NCBI GenBank assembly: GCA_002205965.3
Contig: NADL03000098.1
Coordinates: 1 to 64,000, forward strand
DNA: 64,000 nt
Direction: 5' to 3'
Source of the DNA: Kappaphycus alvarezii
Lineage: Eukaryota > Rhodophyta > Florideophyceae > Gigartinales > Solieriaceae
A program made the position numbers and the translations under genes. The notes under the pieces were generated by a model. The model saw only the letters and a list, made by a program, of their open reading frames with translations, made no database searches and was not told the origin of the DNA. This document shows positions 1 through 13,500 of this stretch, in pieces. Numbering within the stretch: position 1 is the stretch's first letter; each line of letters starts with the position of its first letter.

Positions 1-1560
1 TCGCTGATCCGTGATTGGTAAAATTATATCTCGCGCTTCGTCACTTGTCGCGATCCAAAATTTCGTATTTTTCCTCAAGACTCGTGCTTTATCTGATTCA
101 GGTACCTGGAATTATTTTGTAGGTGCTTCTAGCTCGCAATAATGCTTTCCGATATCAAGGAACGTACTGCGACTGAAAGCTTCGCCTATTCCCTGGGGAC
201 CTCTGGAGGCTGCTATCCCGACATCAATTATGTCGCGGTTGCGGTCTGCCGGTACCTGAGCAGAGAAAAGAGCGTTAAAATCCGTTGGATATGTGCCATC
301 CACACTGTGTATTTGATTCCCCCTCGTCCATCGAAATAATCATCAAGGCTTCAAGCGAGCATTCCATAGGCCCCTGTTTGAGGTGTGATTTCGGAGCGAC
401 GCGCACATATTCATATGCCGGTTTCATCGTTGGCCCTGCGAAGGGTTTGCCATCTCTCAGTCTACGAACTTCCATGTAGTGCTCATACAATTGGACAATA
501 ACGGCTTTAATCCATTTGTCGCGTTCATTCTCCCTTATCGATGAATACTATACCAGACAGCGTCTCCTTTTTGGTATTTGGCTGATCTTAGGGTGTAGTT
601 TGGCATTCCTTTCAGGGCTTGTTGTAACGTTCGCGTTGCCCACTGCTCAATGTTTTAATTCAAGAGTGATTGCGGTATTTTGGCCTCTAGTTTTCCGAGA
701 ATTGCCGGCTTATAGCCTCCTAGCAACTGAAACGAGCTTAAAAAGTGATAAAACTGAGAAAGAGTTCGAAAGGAACACAAATCTTACCACAATATCTTCT
801 GCTGAGTAGCTGGAAGTCTCCTTGTCCAGCTTTTGGATGATTGAGTTAACCGTTTGAACCTTTCACTAAAAGATCTAAGTCTTATTATGGCGCTTGGCTG
901 GTCTTGGCTTGAACGTGATGTATTTTGACTGCAATAATGAACGCATAAGACCTCTGTTTTACTCATCGTCCGCTGAGAGTGAGGTAGGCGCACCATAATG
1001 GAAAGTACATACGTCAAAAAAGCTTAAAAATTCTTTCCGCGTTTTAGAGAGCGTTATGGCTCCCTTGGAGAAGGCTGTGCCGGTGCCCGCTATGATAAAG
1101 ATAGTGTGATCATGATTTTTGATTTGGTAAAAACATAAGTCCACTTGAACCTCGATGTTGAATGATTCATTCACATGAGTGAGGGAGACCTTTTTGGTCT
1201 GTTTTGGCCTTGACTACCCAGCGTATATATCGCATGCTGCACCAACTTCTTCTGTTTCTCGCTGAAGTTCAGGATTCATAGTACCTGCTTCCCTGCAGAT
1301 GATACTTGCTTGCGCCGTTGGGGTGTGGTTGGCTCTGTGACTGCCCCTCGCAAATAGTTTAGGTTCGCATCGGGCATGATCTGCTAGCGGTGCTGATAAG
1401 AGGTTCGTAAAGAACTTATTAGAGCGTGATGCGTGCTCAAATCTTATGCGGTAGATCATCGGTTTATCGTCATTTCTTGACACGTACGTTGCAAATATAC
1501 GGTCGAAGTTGTCCGACGGAAGTCTGATTCTCCGAACCGGTGGTGTTGATATTTTATACT
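1..1560 (-). pseudogene. Copia-order retrotransposon pol relic (pre-integrase, integrase, C-terminal region)
   Basis: Reading leftwards, three adjoining reading-frame segments give an ordered retroviral-type integrase. At 1483-1214 lies a pre-integrase-like stretch with spaced His and Cys residues, including an AACDI motif. At 1174-959 lies an integrase core with VDLCF (first catalytic Asp) and GAPTSLSADDE (second Asp region). At about 960-870 comes a short RHNKT motif like that preceding the catalytic Glu. From about 810 to 1 the frames continue into a C-terminal part (GDAVWYS, NERDKWIKAV) and run off the window edge. Stops interrupt the frames at about 961 and 112, and several frameshifts are needed, so this is a dead copy. 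Integrase followed by more coding sequence fits Ty1/copia order. Frame joins are my reading, and the exact family is inferred from motifs only. Confidence 0.6.
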
Positions 1561-1748
1561 ATTGCGATAATTTACAAACGTAAAGCCAATAACTAAAATT
1601 GAGTGGTCGTCAATGAAATCAATCGTAGTGTGCATGGATTACCATTTAAGTCAAGTAAAGTAACTTCCCGATCACACTGGAAACTTACGCCTTATTGCAC
1701 ATAAGTTTAGAATTAATCGTGTACATAACAAGAGAAGATCCAACCTCA

Positions 1749-1817
1749 GCATTAAATATTTTACTATTTCAAGGAGATCAGAGGCATTAATATTTTACTA
1801 TTTAAAGGAAATCAGAG
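1749..1817. repeat. Imperfect 34-35-bp tandem duplication
   Basis: Two adjacent copies start with gcattaa, share attttactattt and end with atcagag. They differ at a few bases. No coding role is apparent. Confidence 0.8.
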
Positions 1818-1819
1818 GC

Positions 1820-4590
1820 ACTACAGAAACGGAAGAAGAGCGTTGGGTGGAATGCAAAAGGAGGGAAGAGGAGCGTAAGTGAGCTTTGTAGAGAGAGTAG
1901 AAGGGATGGAATGATCGAATGATATAAATGGTTATGCTGATATGAGCCAAGAATTACCATTCGGATAGGCATTGAGCGATTGGTACGGAAGCTTACCCAT
2001 TCTGAAAGTCTCTTAACCAATTATTTCTGAATTCTTGGATGAAAAAGTTATCCTCTAAACTAAGCTTCGGCATATACGTTGACAATTTTTTGCTTACGCA
2101 GACAAGAAGTGCACGCAAGTTGAAGAGATGGACTGAGTAGATAAATAAAGCCGTTGCTCATCGTTAGTATCGTAGAAAACATATATTTTTTGTTCGATAA
2201 AATAACCTCTAGAAAGCATGGATAACTCATTCGGATTCGTGATGACCAGAAGTACTTTGTCGCATCATGTTCGCTAGCATTGAACTCTTCCTGAAGCGCT
2301 GTTAATGAGAAAGGGATAGTATCGTCTAGTACATGGTAGATTCGAAGACCCAAATTGCACGGTAGTTCTGGTAAACCTAATTCAATTTAGTATGCGCAAC
2401 ACGCCATTCTGAGACGATTTAATTAGGCGTGCTAGCAGAAGCATTAGTCTTGCATGCAACTATAACCTTACTGGGAGCAAAAAAAGCATTTCATGGATCC
2501 AGGTATTGTAAAAGGGGGTATGGATCATATCACATCCACTTCCCTCCAGATAAAGTTTCAAGCAATCCTCCCCAGCGTATAAGTATGTTAAAGTATGATA
2601 ATTTGAGGCAAAGTATTTGATTATGCCCGACGAGGTTGGATTCGGATGGTAATTTTACTTTGGAAAAATCGCCAAAGGTCAAAAAGCGTAAAAAAAGGAG
2701 CTTAACAAATCGCATGAATAGTGGAAAACCCATATCTATATTTCCAAACAGGATGCATGGAGTAATTTTCGAGCATCTTATACAAAAATCGTCGATACAG
2801 TACTCGATCTGACATCATCGAACGACAACCGGATCGTCCCGCTTTGGACTCCGCTCTACTCGATACAATCGATACGCCCAGATGTAACTCAGAGCTGATT
2901 CGATATACCGCCACAGTTTACTGATATTGCTAGGGCTTTTACAAGCAGGATTAGCCACCTTGGAAGCGATAGTTGTTGAACCAGCTAAGCAAAAGACTAC
3001 AGACCAAATACCACATTAGGAGAGCTCTGCTTCCTGTGCCGTACTTAAGTAGTAGTTTATGTTTGTAAGTACATATCTAAAAAGAAACAAATAAGAATCA
3101 AAGACAACACCATCGACCAACTGATTTCAACCCGGGGAGCTTGCAATCCGAGGAGTTCGCCCTGTGTGACCGTTTGTCGCAACAAAAGCCAAGGAAGAAA
3201 CCAGACATAAAACAGCCTTAACTCTGCACACAGCTTAGAGATGGTGTGCGTCCCCTTCGGGAACTTGAATGGGTAGAAATGTAAGAAAATTTCCCGTCAA
3301 TAAGGAGTATATCTTTCATAAGGAGTCTCAAATCTTTTTAAAATGTACTGAATTTCTTGGTAATCAAAGACTTTAAGCATAATCCTGTATTACTGACTTC
3401 TAGAACAAAACATAAACATAACGGGCGATTAAATTGGTGGTAGAAGCGCGCGTATCGCAATTCAATGATATTTCTTACTATTTAGTCGAATAGAAATCAA
3501 TCTTTAAGTTCAACGGGCACGTGTTGTTGCCGAAGATGTGTGGTTATGAGAGTTAAAACAGTTTTATAACTCGGAATTTCGGGTAGATGAGAAAAAGAAG
3601 GGGCCCAGGTTGTATTTAAGGACGTCAGAGCCGAGTCAGCGAGGCAGATCGGACAAAGCTGATGGTACGTGATGTCATTAGCTCATCAAGAAGATCTCTT
3701 ACTATTTGAGAGCACGAGAGATTTGCATGTGTTGTATGAAAATTGTATAATACATTTCAGTGGCGTGCAGGATACACAAATTTCAAAATAAATACCTAGA
3801 ATCTAGTATGTGACAAATATAAAAGTTGATTTCAACAAATTTCCATATTTACTGAAGTAAACATGGACAATTGTACACTGGAGTAACTTTTTAGTGTAAA
3901 ATGCATTCCAGTAGGTTGTTAGGCCTATATTTTCATGCATTTCAATATAGCATCAATGCATGTTTGCGACGAGTTTCGACACCAGTGGAACTTCACCTGA
4001 TTTTAAAGTATTAAATATACAATCGAGCAGCTCCCTCTCAATACAAAAATTCCTCCCTTTACCGTTTGATACTATCGAAACTCCATAATAATGCGCGTGA
4101 AAACTTTCTCACCTAAAAATAATTACAGAGTGCGATAGTTCGATTTGATTGCCAAATTGACAGTTCAATGCGGATAAATATAGACGAATTTATCTCTGTT
4201 TGTCTCTCACTGGGGCTATAAACTTCTTCGGACAGTAAAAGAGGTTCTTCTTACTGTATCCTTCCTTGTGTGGTACGATACGCGTAGTCACCAGTTTTCG
4301 TCATAATTTTCAAGTGAAGGATCTAACGACTCTATTTTCTAGATCTTTCGGAGATGTAATGGCCTTGGACTATAAATTAGTTAGAGACGAAAGTATTCTG
4401 CAGGATGGATGGTCGATAGCAGCAACGTTTACTTCTTATTCTTTAAGCTCCGTTACTTTAGTATACTGACGGCAGCCACTCAGCTCCGTGCCGCCGAATA
4501 GTCGGATAATAATTATTAATGTGAACTTTTATACCTGGAAAACCAGATTGTTCACAGATGGAAATAAATGGATGAAGCTGTAGAGATAAT
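1820..4590. other. AT-rich interval without a supported gene
   Basis: No convincing gene. The longest minus-strand frame is 2353-2060 (97 codons). It starts at a non-ATG codon and resembles nothing I recognise. It could be a remnant of the upstream part of the copia-type pol at 1-1560, since it lies 5' of that relic on the same strand, but I see no protease or gag motif in it. Confidence 0.5.
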
Positions 4591-7500
4591 CTGAAACTAC
4601 TGTACGCGGTACCCCACGGCTGAATTTCCAGTTCTGCGTATAGCAAGATTGTCATGAAGCTGCTTTTCGGCCTGTTTTCGATGGTGCTCGATTAATTTCT
4701 GCGCTACTTGTCGAAGACCATCCGTAATTTTTTTCAGAGAGCTTATGATCAGGGAATTATCTCGTTGGAGATCATAAGTAAAAACAGAAGAATGAATAGA
4801 GCGAAGAAACTTAGAAAATGGTGGTGTTCGATCTGAGCCACAGGAAAACGCGAAGAGAGCAATAATAACAAGCTGAAGAAATGAAAAGTTATTTACAGCA
4901 ATTTTAATAAGTGGAAAAGTTAGGATACCTTCTCGGAATGGAGTTGAAGCTAAGAAAAAAACAGGAATGACTCGAAAAAGTAGCCCTCTACGCACTTTAC
5001 AGCGCCAGTTGAGCACGAAAAATAATGAGAGTGGAGTTATGAGTTATACGTAGCCCATTCGAAATGAGGCGAATATTTTTCAAAACATATACCAGCCCAT
5101 GCGATATGAGCAGCTGAAGACCCCTAAAAAGGCAGAAAAGTCAATATCAGCAGCAGAATTCTGTGTAGCAGTAGAATGGAATGAAAAACGCCAGCAGTAA
5201 CCAAATTGATCTTTGCGAACCATCAGAACGTATTCTGAACCGAGTTTACAAGGCTTAATATCAATTTAAAAAGTATCAATAACATCACTGGGCGCCATCA
5301 CTTGCAACGGACCGAATGGGCTGGTCAACTTCCCCCGTATACTATAGAAGGGCAATAGATGTATGAAAGGCAGAGTGATCGAGCTCCAGTCTTGAAAATG
5401 GTCCAGAAAATCAAGACTGTTGTATGTTTTTTGTCGCACCAATGTTGAAGTGGGCTAACGGAAAAGTATAGACGGCTCCGAAGAGACGAAACTGAATACT
5501 TTCCGCATTCTCGAGTATCCAATAGCTCCAGGGGGATCGGGCCATAGTCCGTCGAAAAAGAGGAAAAAATATGGGCGAGCTTTGCAGTTATGCTGCACGA
5601 TAGCAAGGAAATGTCTTAAGTGACATTGAAAAGCAGGCTATGAAGCAGAAGAGAGATCATATATCGAAAAAGGCGGCAAAATTTTGGAGGGGGACTCCAG
5701 CGAATGATCAGGTCGACCGAAAATTATCAGTGCCCTTGGTATGAATTAAGCTTTAGTTATGGACCGGAAAAAGTACTACTGAGCAGATATTTTGCAAACG
5801 GTACCAGAATAGGGTCCGAAGGTATAGAAATATGGGCGGATAGAAAGAAAAAATTAAAGCAGAAAGGCCCGCTTGTGTTTTTACTAAATGTATAGACATA
5901 AAACGCACCACCCCTTGTAGCTGTTCGAAGTGCGGAAAGTTAAGTTCAAACTGAAGCAATTAAGTGATTCTGTCAGGTTAGAAAAATTTAGATGCGTCAA
6001 TAAAATAAAATTCCTTTTTTACAATTCGTTGCTCAAGAGTCACTTGGGCACCAACTTCAGTTGTAGAGGATATGATGGATAAGAGTTTCAATTCGCCTGT
6101 TCCGATAGTCTGTATATGTATCATGGCTAGTGCACGTTTGGTGTGAGCACCTGCCAGACTACGATATGTTTCCAAAACATGTGAAACTATCCCAAATTTT
6201 TCTGCACCTGAATCAGTGTAGCAGGCTTGGAACAGAAGCTTTATTCCTTTGAAGGGCGCAAAAAAAACTACCAAAATTTGCTCCAGTTGCCAGTTGATTT
6301 ATAGTTTGAATCTTCTTAATGATAGGGGTCTAATCGGGCGCCAGCTTTTGAGATAAAGCACCCTCAACGTCTGATCGACTTCCAGTAAATTTTTCTCTTT
6401 CAGAGTTAGCGCATGTTTCCTCTGATGAAAGTCTCAACAATGTTCTGAATAGACATTAAAAAACATTTTTTCGTGATACATGAAAATATAAGCTAACCAG
6501 AACAGAACATGTAGCGGCATATGATCTGGTGATATCAATGCTAGAGTCCACAGAAGGTATGTAAAAGCCTCATTTGTTACATGGAGGACGCGAGCAGGGG
6601 TGTATATAACGCCTCGAGTGAACCAGGACTGATATTTTTTACTTTCAGTGTCAAGGGAAACTGCCGATATCCGTGGAAAAGATCGAATGTAACATATAAA
6701 TTTGACCCTGTGACATGTCACAAGTCTTGTCCGATTTTTTCATGAGGTGAACAAGTATTAATGTTTATGAATTGATGGCGCGAAGTTCAAAAGTGAGTTG
6801 GAAGCGAGCAGGACTAGGTTTCGAGACCGAAAGCGAAGCTCTTGTCCGAGTTACAGATGGATCCTGATAAATTATGTCATATCTCCGTAAGTCTTTTGCA
6901 ATAAGCTTAACAAAATTCCGCTGATCGCCATAGTTCTTGCGAAATTTCACAAGTATTGGTCAGTGGTACGATGTTTAGCGGAGATATGTTGGCGGGTTGA
7001 CCAGTTGATTGGGATGTCTAAAATGTGTAGAAGCATGAGTCTCTGATGCTGCAGAGTTTTATATGCATTTTGGGACCCCTATCATTAGTAATAGCCTCCT
7101 TAAGCGCTTGAATGATCGATGAACTCCCTTTATCTTCCTTTTTATCGTCAATAGGGTCAAAAATACATGCATAAGGGAATAAGCCCTCCTCAAAACTGTT
7201 CGACAAAAAATATTAACTATTTATACCATATTTGAAATGTGATATCAGTTTCTGACTACGTTCATTAATCACTCGTTCAATTTGCCCAGTTTTTTAAAGA
7301 GCGAATGGCTTTTGGATATTTGCACAGTTTTTACGCTCAGAGCTGCTCTTTTCTTGTCTAAAAGCGAGCAAGTCACAGCTCCAAGGGGGTATAGGACTGG
7401 AAAACTAGAGATGAGATCAAATTTCGTGAGAAAGTTGTCGGCTATACAGTAGATAACGTTGAGCAAAGCTAGCTGGTCTACGGAAAGGCTGATCAATGTA

Positions 7501-7720
7501 TGCGCGCATGTCCAGACCAGAGAGATTTGGAATGATTGAGGATAATTTTCTTTCTGCCAGGCTTCTTGCAGAGATGTTGTAGCGAGTAAATTAATGAACC
7601 TGAAATTAATAAGGACTGCCCGTTCAGAAAGGCAAGGAGACACAATAGATTTTCCGACCCGTAGACACATCTCCCGTAGTCATCTTTAGCGTCTTCAACA
7701 TTTGTTACCCTGGATGAAGC
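4590..7720 (-). pseudogene. Ty3/gypsy-type pol relic, heavily decayed
   Basis: Several minus-strand frames read in pol order from right to left. The segment 6721-6434 looks like a reverse transcriptase palm: a YTPARVLH motif resembles the TPxRxPxG turn of gypsy enzymes and is followed by LFWLAYIFMYHE. The last motif sits where a WxDD catalytic box belongs, with both Asp residues lost. The segment 6274-5978 contains FIDASKFF, resembling the TDAS motif that starts the RNase H domain. The segment 5016-4597 ends in a region rich in Lys, Gln and His followed by GYRV, resembling the end of gypsy integrases. The segment 7723-7269 may be upstream protease sequence. Every segment is separated by stops and frameshifts. 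No LTRs were found. The assignment rests on motif order and is moderate at best. Confidence 0.42.
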
Positions 7721-8416
7721 CATGTAAGGCCCAATTTACTTAGTTTAAACTTTTTTCGGGAACGGTAAGGTCGATCTACTGTTGAGGTTTAATTTTTAAC
7801 TGGTTTTTAGTATCCAAATTATCTTCAGTGGAATTTACATGCTGTGTTTTGGCTACTTGTTGAACTTTGAGGTATATATTTACCGCAATCTTCTACCAGT
7901 TACCGATGTAGTAATTCGCGCTCTTCTGCGAGATTGTCAAAACTAAGTATACTCAAGAGATAGAGCGACAAACTATTTATTCCATATAAATTTTTCCTTT
8001 GAATATTGAATATAGAAATTAATTTGGACAATTATAAACCCTTCTCACATTATGCAAAGTTCATATGTTTTAAGCAATTATCGCGTAGCTGCAAAGTTTA
8101 GAGAAATATCAATAGTATAATTTATATAAGCTCGAAATTAGGGCTTCGTCTAATCGTAGGAAAAACACAGGAAAGAAATTGAAGCGCGCACGCAGTGATG
8201 AAGGACACATAACATTGACTTTTATTTTATTACAGATTACGGGTTGCTGTCTTCTAACTATTAATTTCCTTGGCGTTGAAGGATTATCTTATATGTCACG
8301 AAAATATTACACATGCGCGATGCTGAATTTCTGTGGCGAATGTTTCTACGGAGCCCGACCTCGGCTACGTCTTCTATTGATTCATTTCTGAAAGTATTCT
8401 TTGACTCATGCGACCC

Positions 8417-8788
8417 CTACTCGAGATGTTTGCGTAGATTTTCGTCGGCAAGACATTCGTAGCACTTCAAATTATTTATGAAGCTCAACGCATTGAAATA
8501 TTCCGATTTATCGCTGACGAAACAGTATTTGAGGGCAAGCGGGTTGCTAGCCTCAGTTGAAATACCTGTAGGAAAAATTTGAATCACTCTGACTGAATCT
8601 TTCCATATGTTGTAATCATATTTGCGCAAGAAAATGCGCATATAATCGGCTTCCTTTGTCCACAGACGCGGGTGCGGCACTGTGGATGATAAAAGGTGAA
8701 CATTAAAAAGAATCAGCTTCGGTGCAAATTTTTTCGGGAATTCCCGACGTGGTTGCTTGGGAGTGGGAAAAAGAAGATGGTTTTCCAT
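8417..8788 (-). CDS. Orphan ORF, 123 residues, no known family
   Basis: An ATG-initiated frame of 123 residues with a stop codon immediately upstream in frame, so this ATG is the natural start. The product is basic at the N-terminus (PTPKQPRREFPKKFAPK) and ends with a small Cys cluster (KCYECL). No signal peptide, membrane segment or known motif is visible. It is the longest uninterrupted frame in this AT-rich stretch, but with no homology evidence it may be chance or an old relic. Confidence 0.2.
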   Translation of the reverse strand: MENHLLFPTPKQPRREFPKKFAPKLILFNVHLLSSTVPHPRLWTKEADYMRIFLRKYDYNIWKDSVRVIQIFPTGISTEASNPLALKYCFVSDKSEYFNALSFINNLKCYECLADENLRKHLE

Positions 8789-10485
8789 TTACAGGAAAAG
8801 TGCGATGGGTGCCTCAACTCAAAAGCAAATCTTCCGGGTCGGCGGAAATACGAAAGGCCTTCCGAAAGGAGTCTAAAATAAGCAGTAACCATTTTTGGAA
8901 GTTCTTTGCCCAGTAAATTAAAAAGTTACGTAAGGATGACTACGGAAGCGTTTCGTTACGAAGCAGTCAGAGGAAAAATTGGATCGCAAGACCATTTTTC
9001 GATGTATCTGCTGTTTACTGTATTTCCTTTGAGTGCCTTTACTTTAGTATAATGCCTGTCACTACTCAATTTTCGTTAGAAAATTATTATTTAAAACTGT
9101 TTGGATATCAAGGAAACATAAATGTACAATGCGAACAACCAATAGCCTCCGTTCTAGAAATGCAGTATAAATATTGTACAAAGCAATCGATAGCGGCCTT
9201 CCCAGACCTGCCAATTGAACAATTGCCAAACACACGGTAGTCATAAAGTGGAAGAGTACTTATCGAGCAATTTATCCCGTTCAAGCCTGAGACGGAGGAC
9301 TTAAACCAGACCCATTACGTAGCTTCCTATTTATCCCTATGGATTACACGTGTAGATGGGTGAAAAAGTACAACTGCATTCTATAACTGTTCAAAATTGT
9401 GGACATAACTTTTAAGATTTCATTGGCAGCTAATATCAGCTGATAACTGAGATATATAACTATTTCAGGGTCAGCCGATTGCTTACTGATTATGGAAAAA
9501 GCCATAATTAGTGCTGCCATAGGTCCTATCTTTAAAAAAGTGCAAAAAACCTACCCGCTAATTTGGATCATAAGATGACAAACTACATATGAACCAATTT
9601 TTGACCCAATTTCCATTTTTCTTCCAAATAAGTATATTAAATCAAAAATTTTATTAATTAATATAGTTTCGGCCCACATTAAACGCCTCGAGTAGGAAAT
9701 TTTTCCCATGTACTTGGAACATTTGAAACTAAAAATCCTTCCTCGATAGCATATTTGCTCAAATCTCCGCCTATAATACATAAAAAAGCGTTAGTTTCGA
9801 TTTTATTGTAAGTTCAGCAGCTAAATAACATAGGTTTTCTCGGATTTTACCGCGATTTAGGTACTTTTTATGTTCCTGTAAAGATGTCCATCAGAACAAT
9901 ATAATAACTCTGTAATGAGATAGAAAGCGATAAAGTGGCTGCTTTGATTGGTTTTACTTGTGATATAGATAGCAGAAAATTGTAAATTTTGCAGCGAAAT
10001 AATTAAGTTAGATCGAAATTCGGAAAAGGAATTTTTGAGAAATGTGTTTTCCACAAATGGCACGGGCTCGCAGGAAGCCTGGAATACTCAAGATCTGGGC
10101 GATAATGAAACACTATGATCCAGTAATTGAGCAATTCTGCGCATTATCTTATCATTTTCAGTGACACAATAATAGTTCTCTGTGCTACAGTAGCAGCTTT
10201 CGATATTGCAGTGTAAATGTATGTCTTCCTCATCTAACTAAACATATTGCTCCCAATCCTATTTGAACAAGATATCAATACTTTTGTATGAATAAATTAA
10301 TTTTGTGGTTTGTGGCAACCATTTATTTCTTTTAGGATGCATTATTTCTTGAAACCATGTAAACAGTCAGACGTTTGCAAAGAGGTCGAAGAAAATGACC
10401 TAATAAAGCCACTCTAAATACGAAGATAAATTGAGGTCACTGAAGGGTACCATAAAATTTTGTATAAAACGCCCTCTTGTTCACC

Positions 10486-10533
10486 CATATGTCATCATTC
10501 TTTGATGACCATATGTCATCATTCTTTGATGAC
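10486..10533. repeat. Exact 24-bp tandem duplication
   Basis: Two perfect adjoining copies (10486-10509 and 10510-10533) begin catatgtcatc and end tttgatgac. Perfect identity suggests a recent duplication. The unit contains a near-palindromic gtcatc...gatgac pair that could form a small stem. Confidence 0.9.
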
Positions 10534-13500
10534 TGCCTAAGGGGCCTCAGCGGTCTATCCTTCCTACACAATTAATATAAACAAGAACGAGAAGAAGCGG
10601 GAAGAAATTTTAGAAGCAGGAGGAAGTTTAATTGAAGATTATTTATTTCAATTTATTGTAGAATAATTACGTAATACGCCCGTGCTCTGTGTGAAAAATT
10701 GTTGGTGCGATTTACGGTCACAGGTCAAATTTTTGAGCTATCCAAATCCAAATTTTACAGGGTTAGTACATTCTACTTCAAAGACAAGAAAAATTTCAAG
10801 ACTTGGGTCCTAGCCTGAAAAAATCTCTACAGCAGTAAATTAGCACAATTTATGAACTATTCGGGACCTTTTTGCATATTAATACTGATTTAGAACAACA
10901 TTGCGTGATAAAATGAAACTTGTTTATCGTAAAATTGTTCCTTTTTTAAAATGAAGTATATTTGTAGACTAAAAACTATGAATATTCTATATATTGAAGA
11001 AAGGAGACTGTGATGCCGTTCCCATCATGTTTGGGAAATGTAGACTGGTACGGATAGCAAAAGGAAAATTTAGTTGTTTCTCTTCACGTACTACTGTGTA
11101 GCACAGCACAGTTAAAACAATTATAATGCCTGTAAATATTTCAAAAGTGTGTCTGATGACTGACAGTGAATACTCATTTTCATCTTTGAGCCACAGATGA
11201 TAAAAATGAGACTTTTTGTTACAAAAAGAACTACTGTACTGTATTTTTATGTATATTGGAACAGGGACTCACCCCTCATTTGAGTTTAAGATATTTATCG
11301 TAGAGAAGTCGGTTAAATGATTCTATAGCCTGTACGATAATGAGTATCGGAGGTCTGAAATTCCTACAAAGCTCTACCCCAATCCGAGAAAATTGAAAGC
11401 GGAACTTCAAAACGCTGAATATTTACGAGTAAAACAGTAAATAGAACATGTCCCTGGTATTCTGGTGTCGCAGTGTAAAATCGCAAAAAAACTACCAGAC
11501 TGAAGAATGATGAGAGCTCACTTGTGTTAAAATATAAAAATGTTACATTGAACAATAAGAATGGATAGATCAAGAATGAAGTGGCAAGGCCAACTTAAAT
11601 GCAAGTGAAAATACCATGAAAACTATGCATAAAAGAATTTAAACTTTGATAAGCCTCCTTATTTATACAGCTTGAGACCTTTAGACATATGTTGCAGATA
11701 GGTAGTGGATAAGAGAAGAACGCCTCAAAACGCTATTTGCTTACATATAAAATATTTTGAACGAATATGGAAATAATTATTTACAGAATTTTTATTGAAT
11801 AATTAAAATATTGAACCCGTCCATACTTGTTTTTATGCCTGTGGAATGATAGGTATCTACCTTACTCCTACTCACCCTCGCCCATAGTTAGCTCAGTTAT
11901 AGTTTTAGCTTGCAAATTGCATCCCCTGCTTGGTAACGCATTTATTATCTTGAAATAACATAAATTGTCTTTCGCACGTTCCATTGAACTTCTCTAAGAA
12001 GCATTTTCTTGTTACAACAGAAATAGAGATAATGGTTGTAACATAATATGGGCTACCGTCAAGACCAAAATGACTTTCAGTACTCTGGATGGCTAATGAT
12101 TGAGGTGATATGTTGTACCTATTTTACCGGCTTTCGAGATTCTAGGAAGAGACAGGACGTTTTGCAGGAATTTAGGCTGAAAACTTTGCGGAAAATCTAC
12201 AAAATGTTCTGAAAAGGGAAGATTTTTTTTCCGCACAGTGGTAGTAGTATGTGACGAAGGCCCAAGAAATGAATATTCTATATTAAATCTCATCTTATCC
12301 TTTCAGAAACATAGTTTTTACAGCGAGTTATATTTTTTCTAAGCACATCTCCCTGAAATATTACCAATTCCCTAGCTGAGCTGTGCAACCGCAAGACAGT
12401 CAAATGGACCACTAGTATTAATTCTTATATTTCAAAATAAAGTCTTACTTGTGACCACAAGTCATTTCAACTCATTTTCATATGAGAGATACTGCACTGG
12501 ACTTAATAATCGACGTTTGAGATGAGAAGAATTATGAAGAGAAGAAATATTTGAATTAGTGATAAATAAGAAATGAAGCATTTCGAATGCAGTTGTTTAA
12601 ACTGGAAATTTAGCTGCTACCACCCCTGTGCGATTATCTATGCGTTGCTACATTTGAACTCAAAGCTGTAGTTGCTAGTAGATCTCATGTTTTAGATTTG
12701 TCCCGTATATGCTCTTAAATTGGAACCTATTCTTCACAAGAATTAATTCTGTCTTCAGCAGACTATAAATGATTTATGATCTGAGCGCTTGGTATCTAGA
12801 ACCCACCCATCAACTTTAATGCGAGGTTTCACAATAAAGTCTCCTTTCTTTGAAAATTCTCTTGTTTATCTACTTAGTTCCGTAAATCACCTGCTACCAC
12901 CAACTGGTGGGTGCGTATAGGCTTCTGATTCAACCGTATCCAGTGCAATGTTCTCATGTCCCGATCTGGAAAGCCAGTTTCAATTCTCTTTGGTCCTGCA
13001 ATTAGTTTCGTTGGGGACTTGTTCCTGTTCATCCGTCTCTTTAAAATGGCAATAAATAGAGTAAAAGCTAATTATTGTCTCGAAAAGTGATTTTGGATTG
13101 ACCAATAGTGAGAATGGTATCGATGAATAACGCAAATAGAATATGAACGAGAAATGCGAGGTTGTGAGAGTATTTTTATTGAGTTTAGTTACTTCGCACG
13201 ATCCTGTTATTGAGTAGTGCTGCAAGGAGTTTTGGGATACTTGGATAAAAGTATTTCATTCTTTTTAATGGAGGGGAACTATTTTGTGGAACTATTTTCG
13301 GGTTTCAGTGTATCATTGAAAGGAGTCCCGTGGGACGATTTTTTTTTCGGGAGCATTTTTCAAAAATGGAAGAGTGTTTGGAAATAAGGACGATCAGTGG
13401 AGCCTCTAGATGTTTTGGTCCGTATTGGATTAATTTTTTAGGGTTCAGGACAACAAAGTGAGAAAAAACTAAGTGCAGAATATATGAATCACTGCATTCA

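Noticed and set aside
9003..9240. Hydrophobic start (MYLLFTVFPL) followed by a 62-codon frame with two Cys
   Set aside because: The first frame ends after 16 codons and no donor-acceptor pair gives matching phases. Most likely chance in AT-rich DNA.
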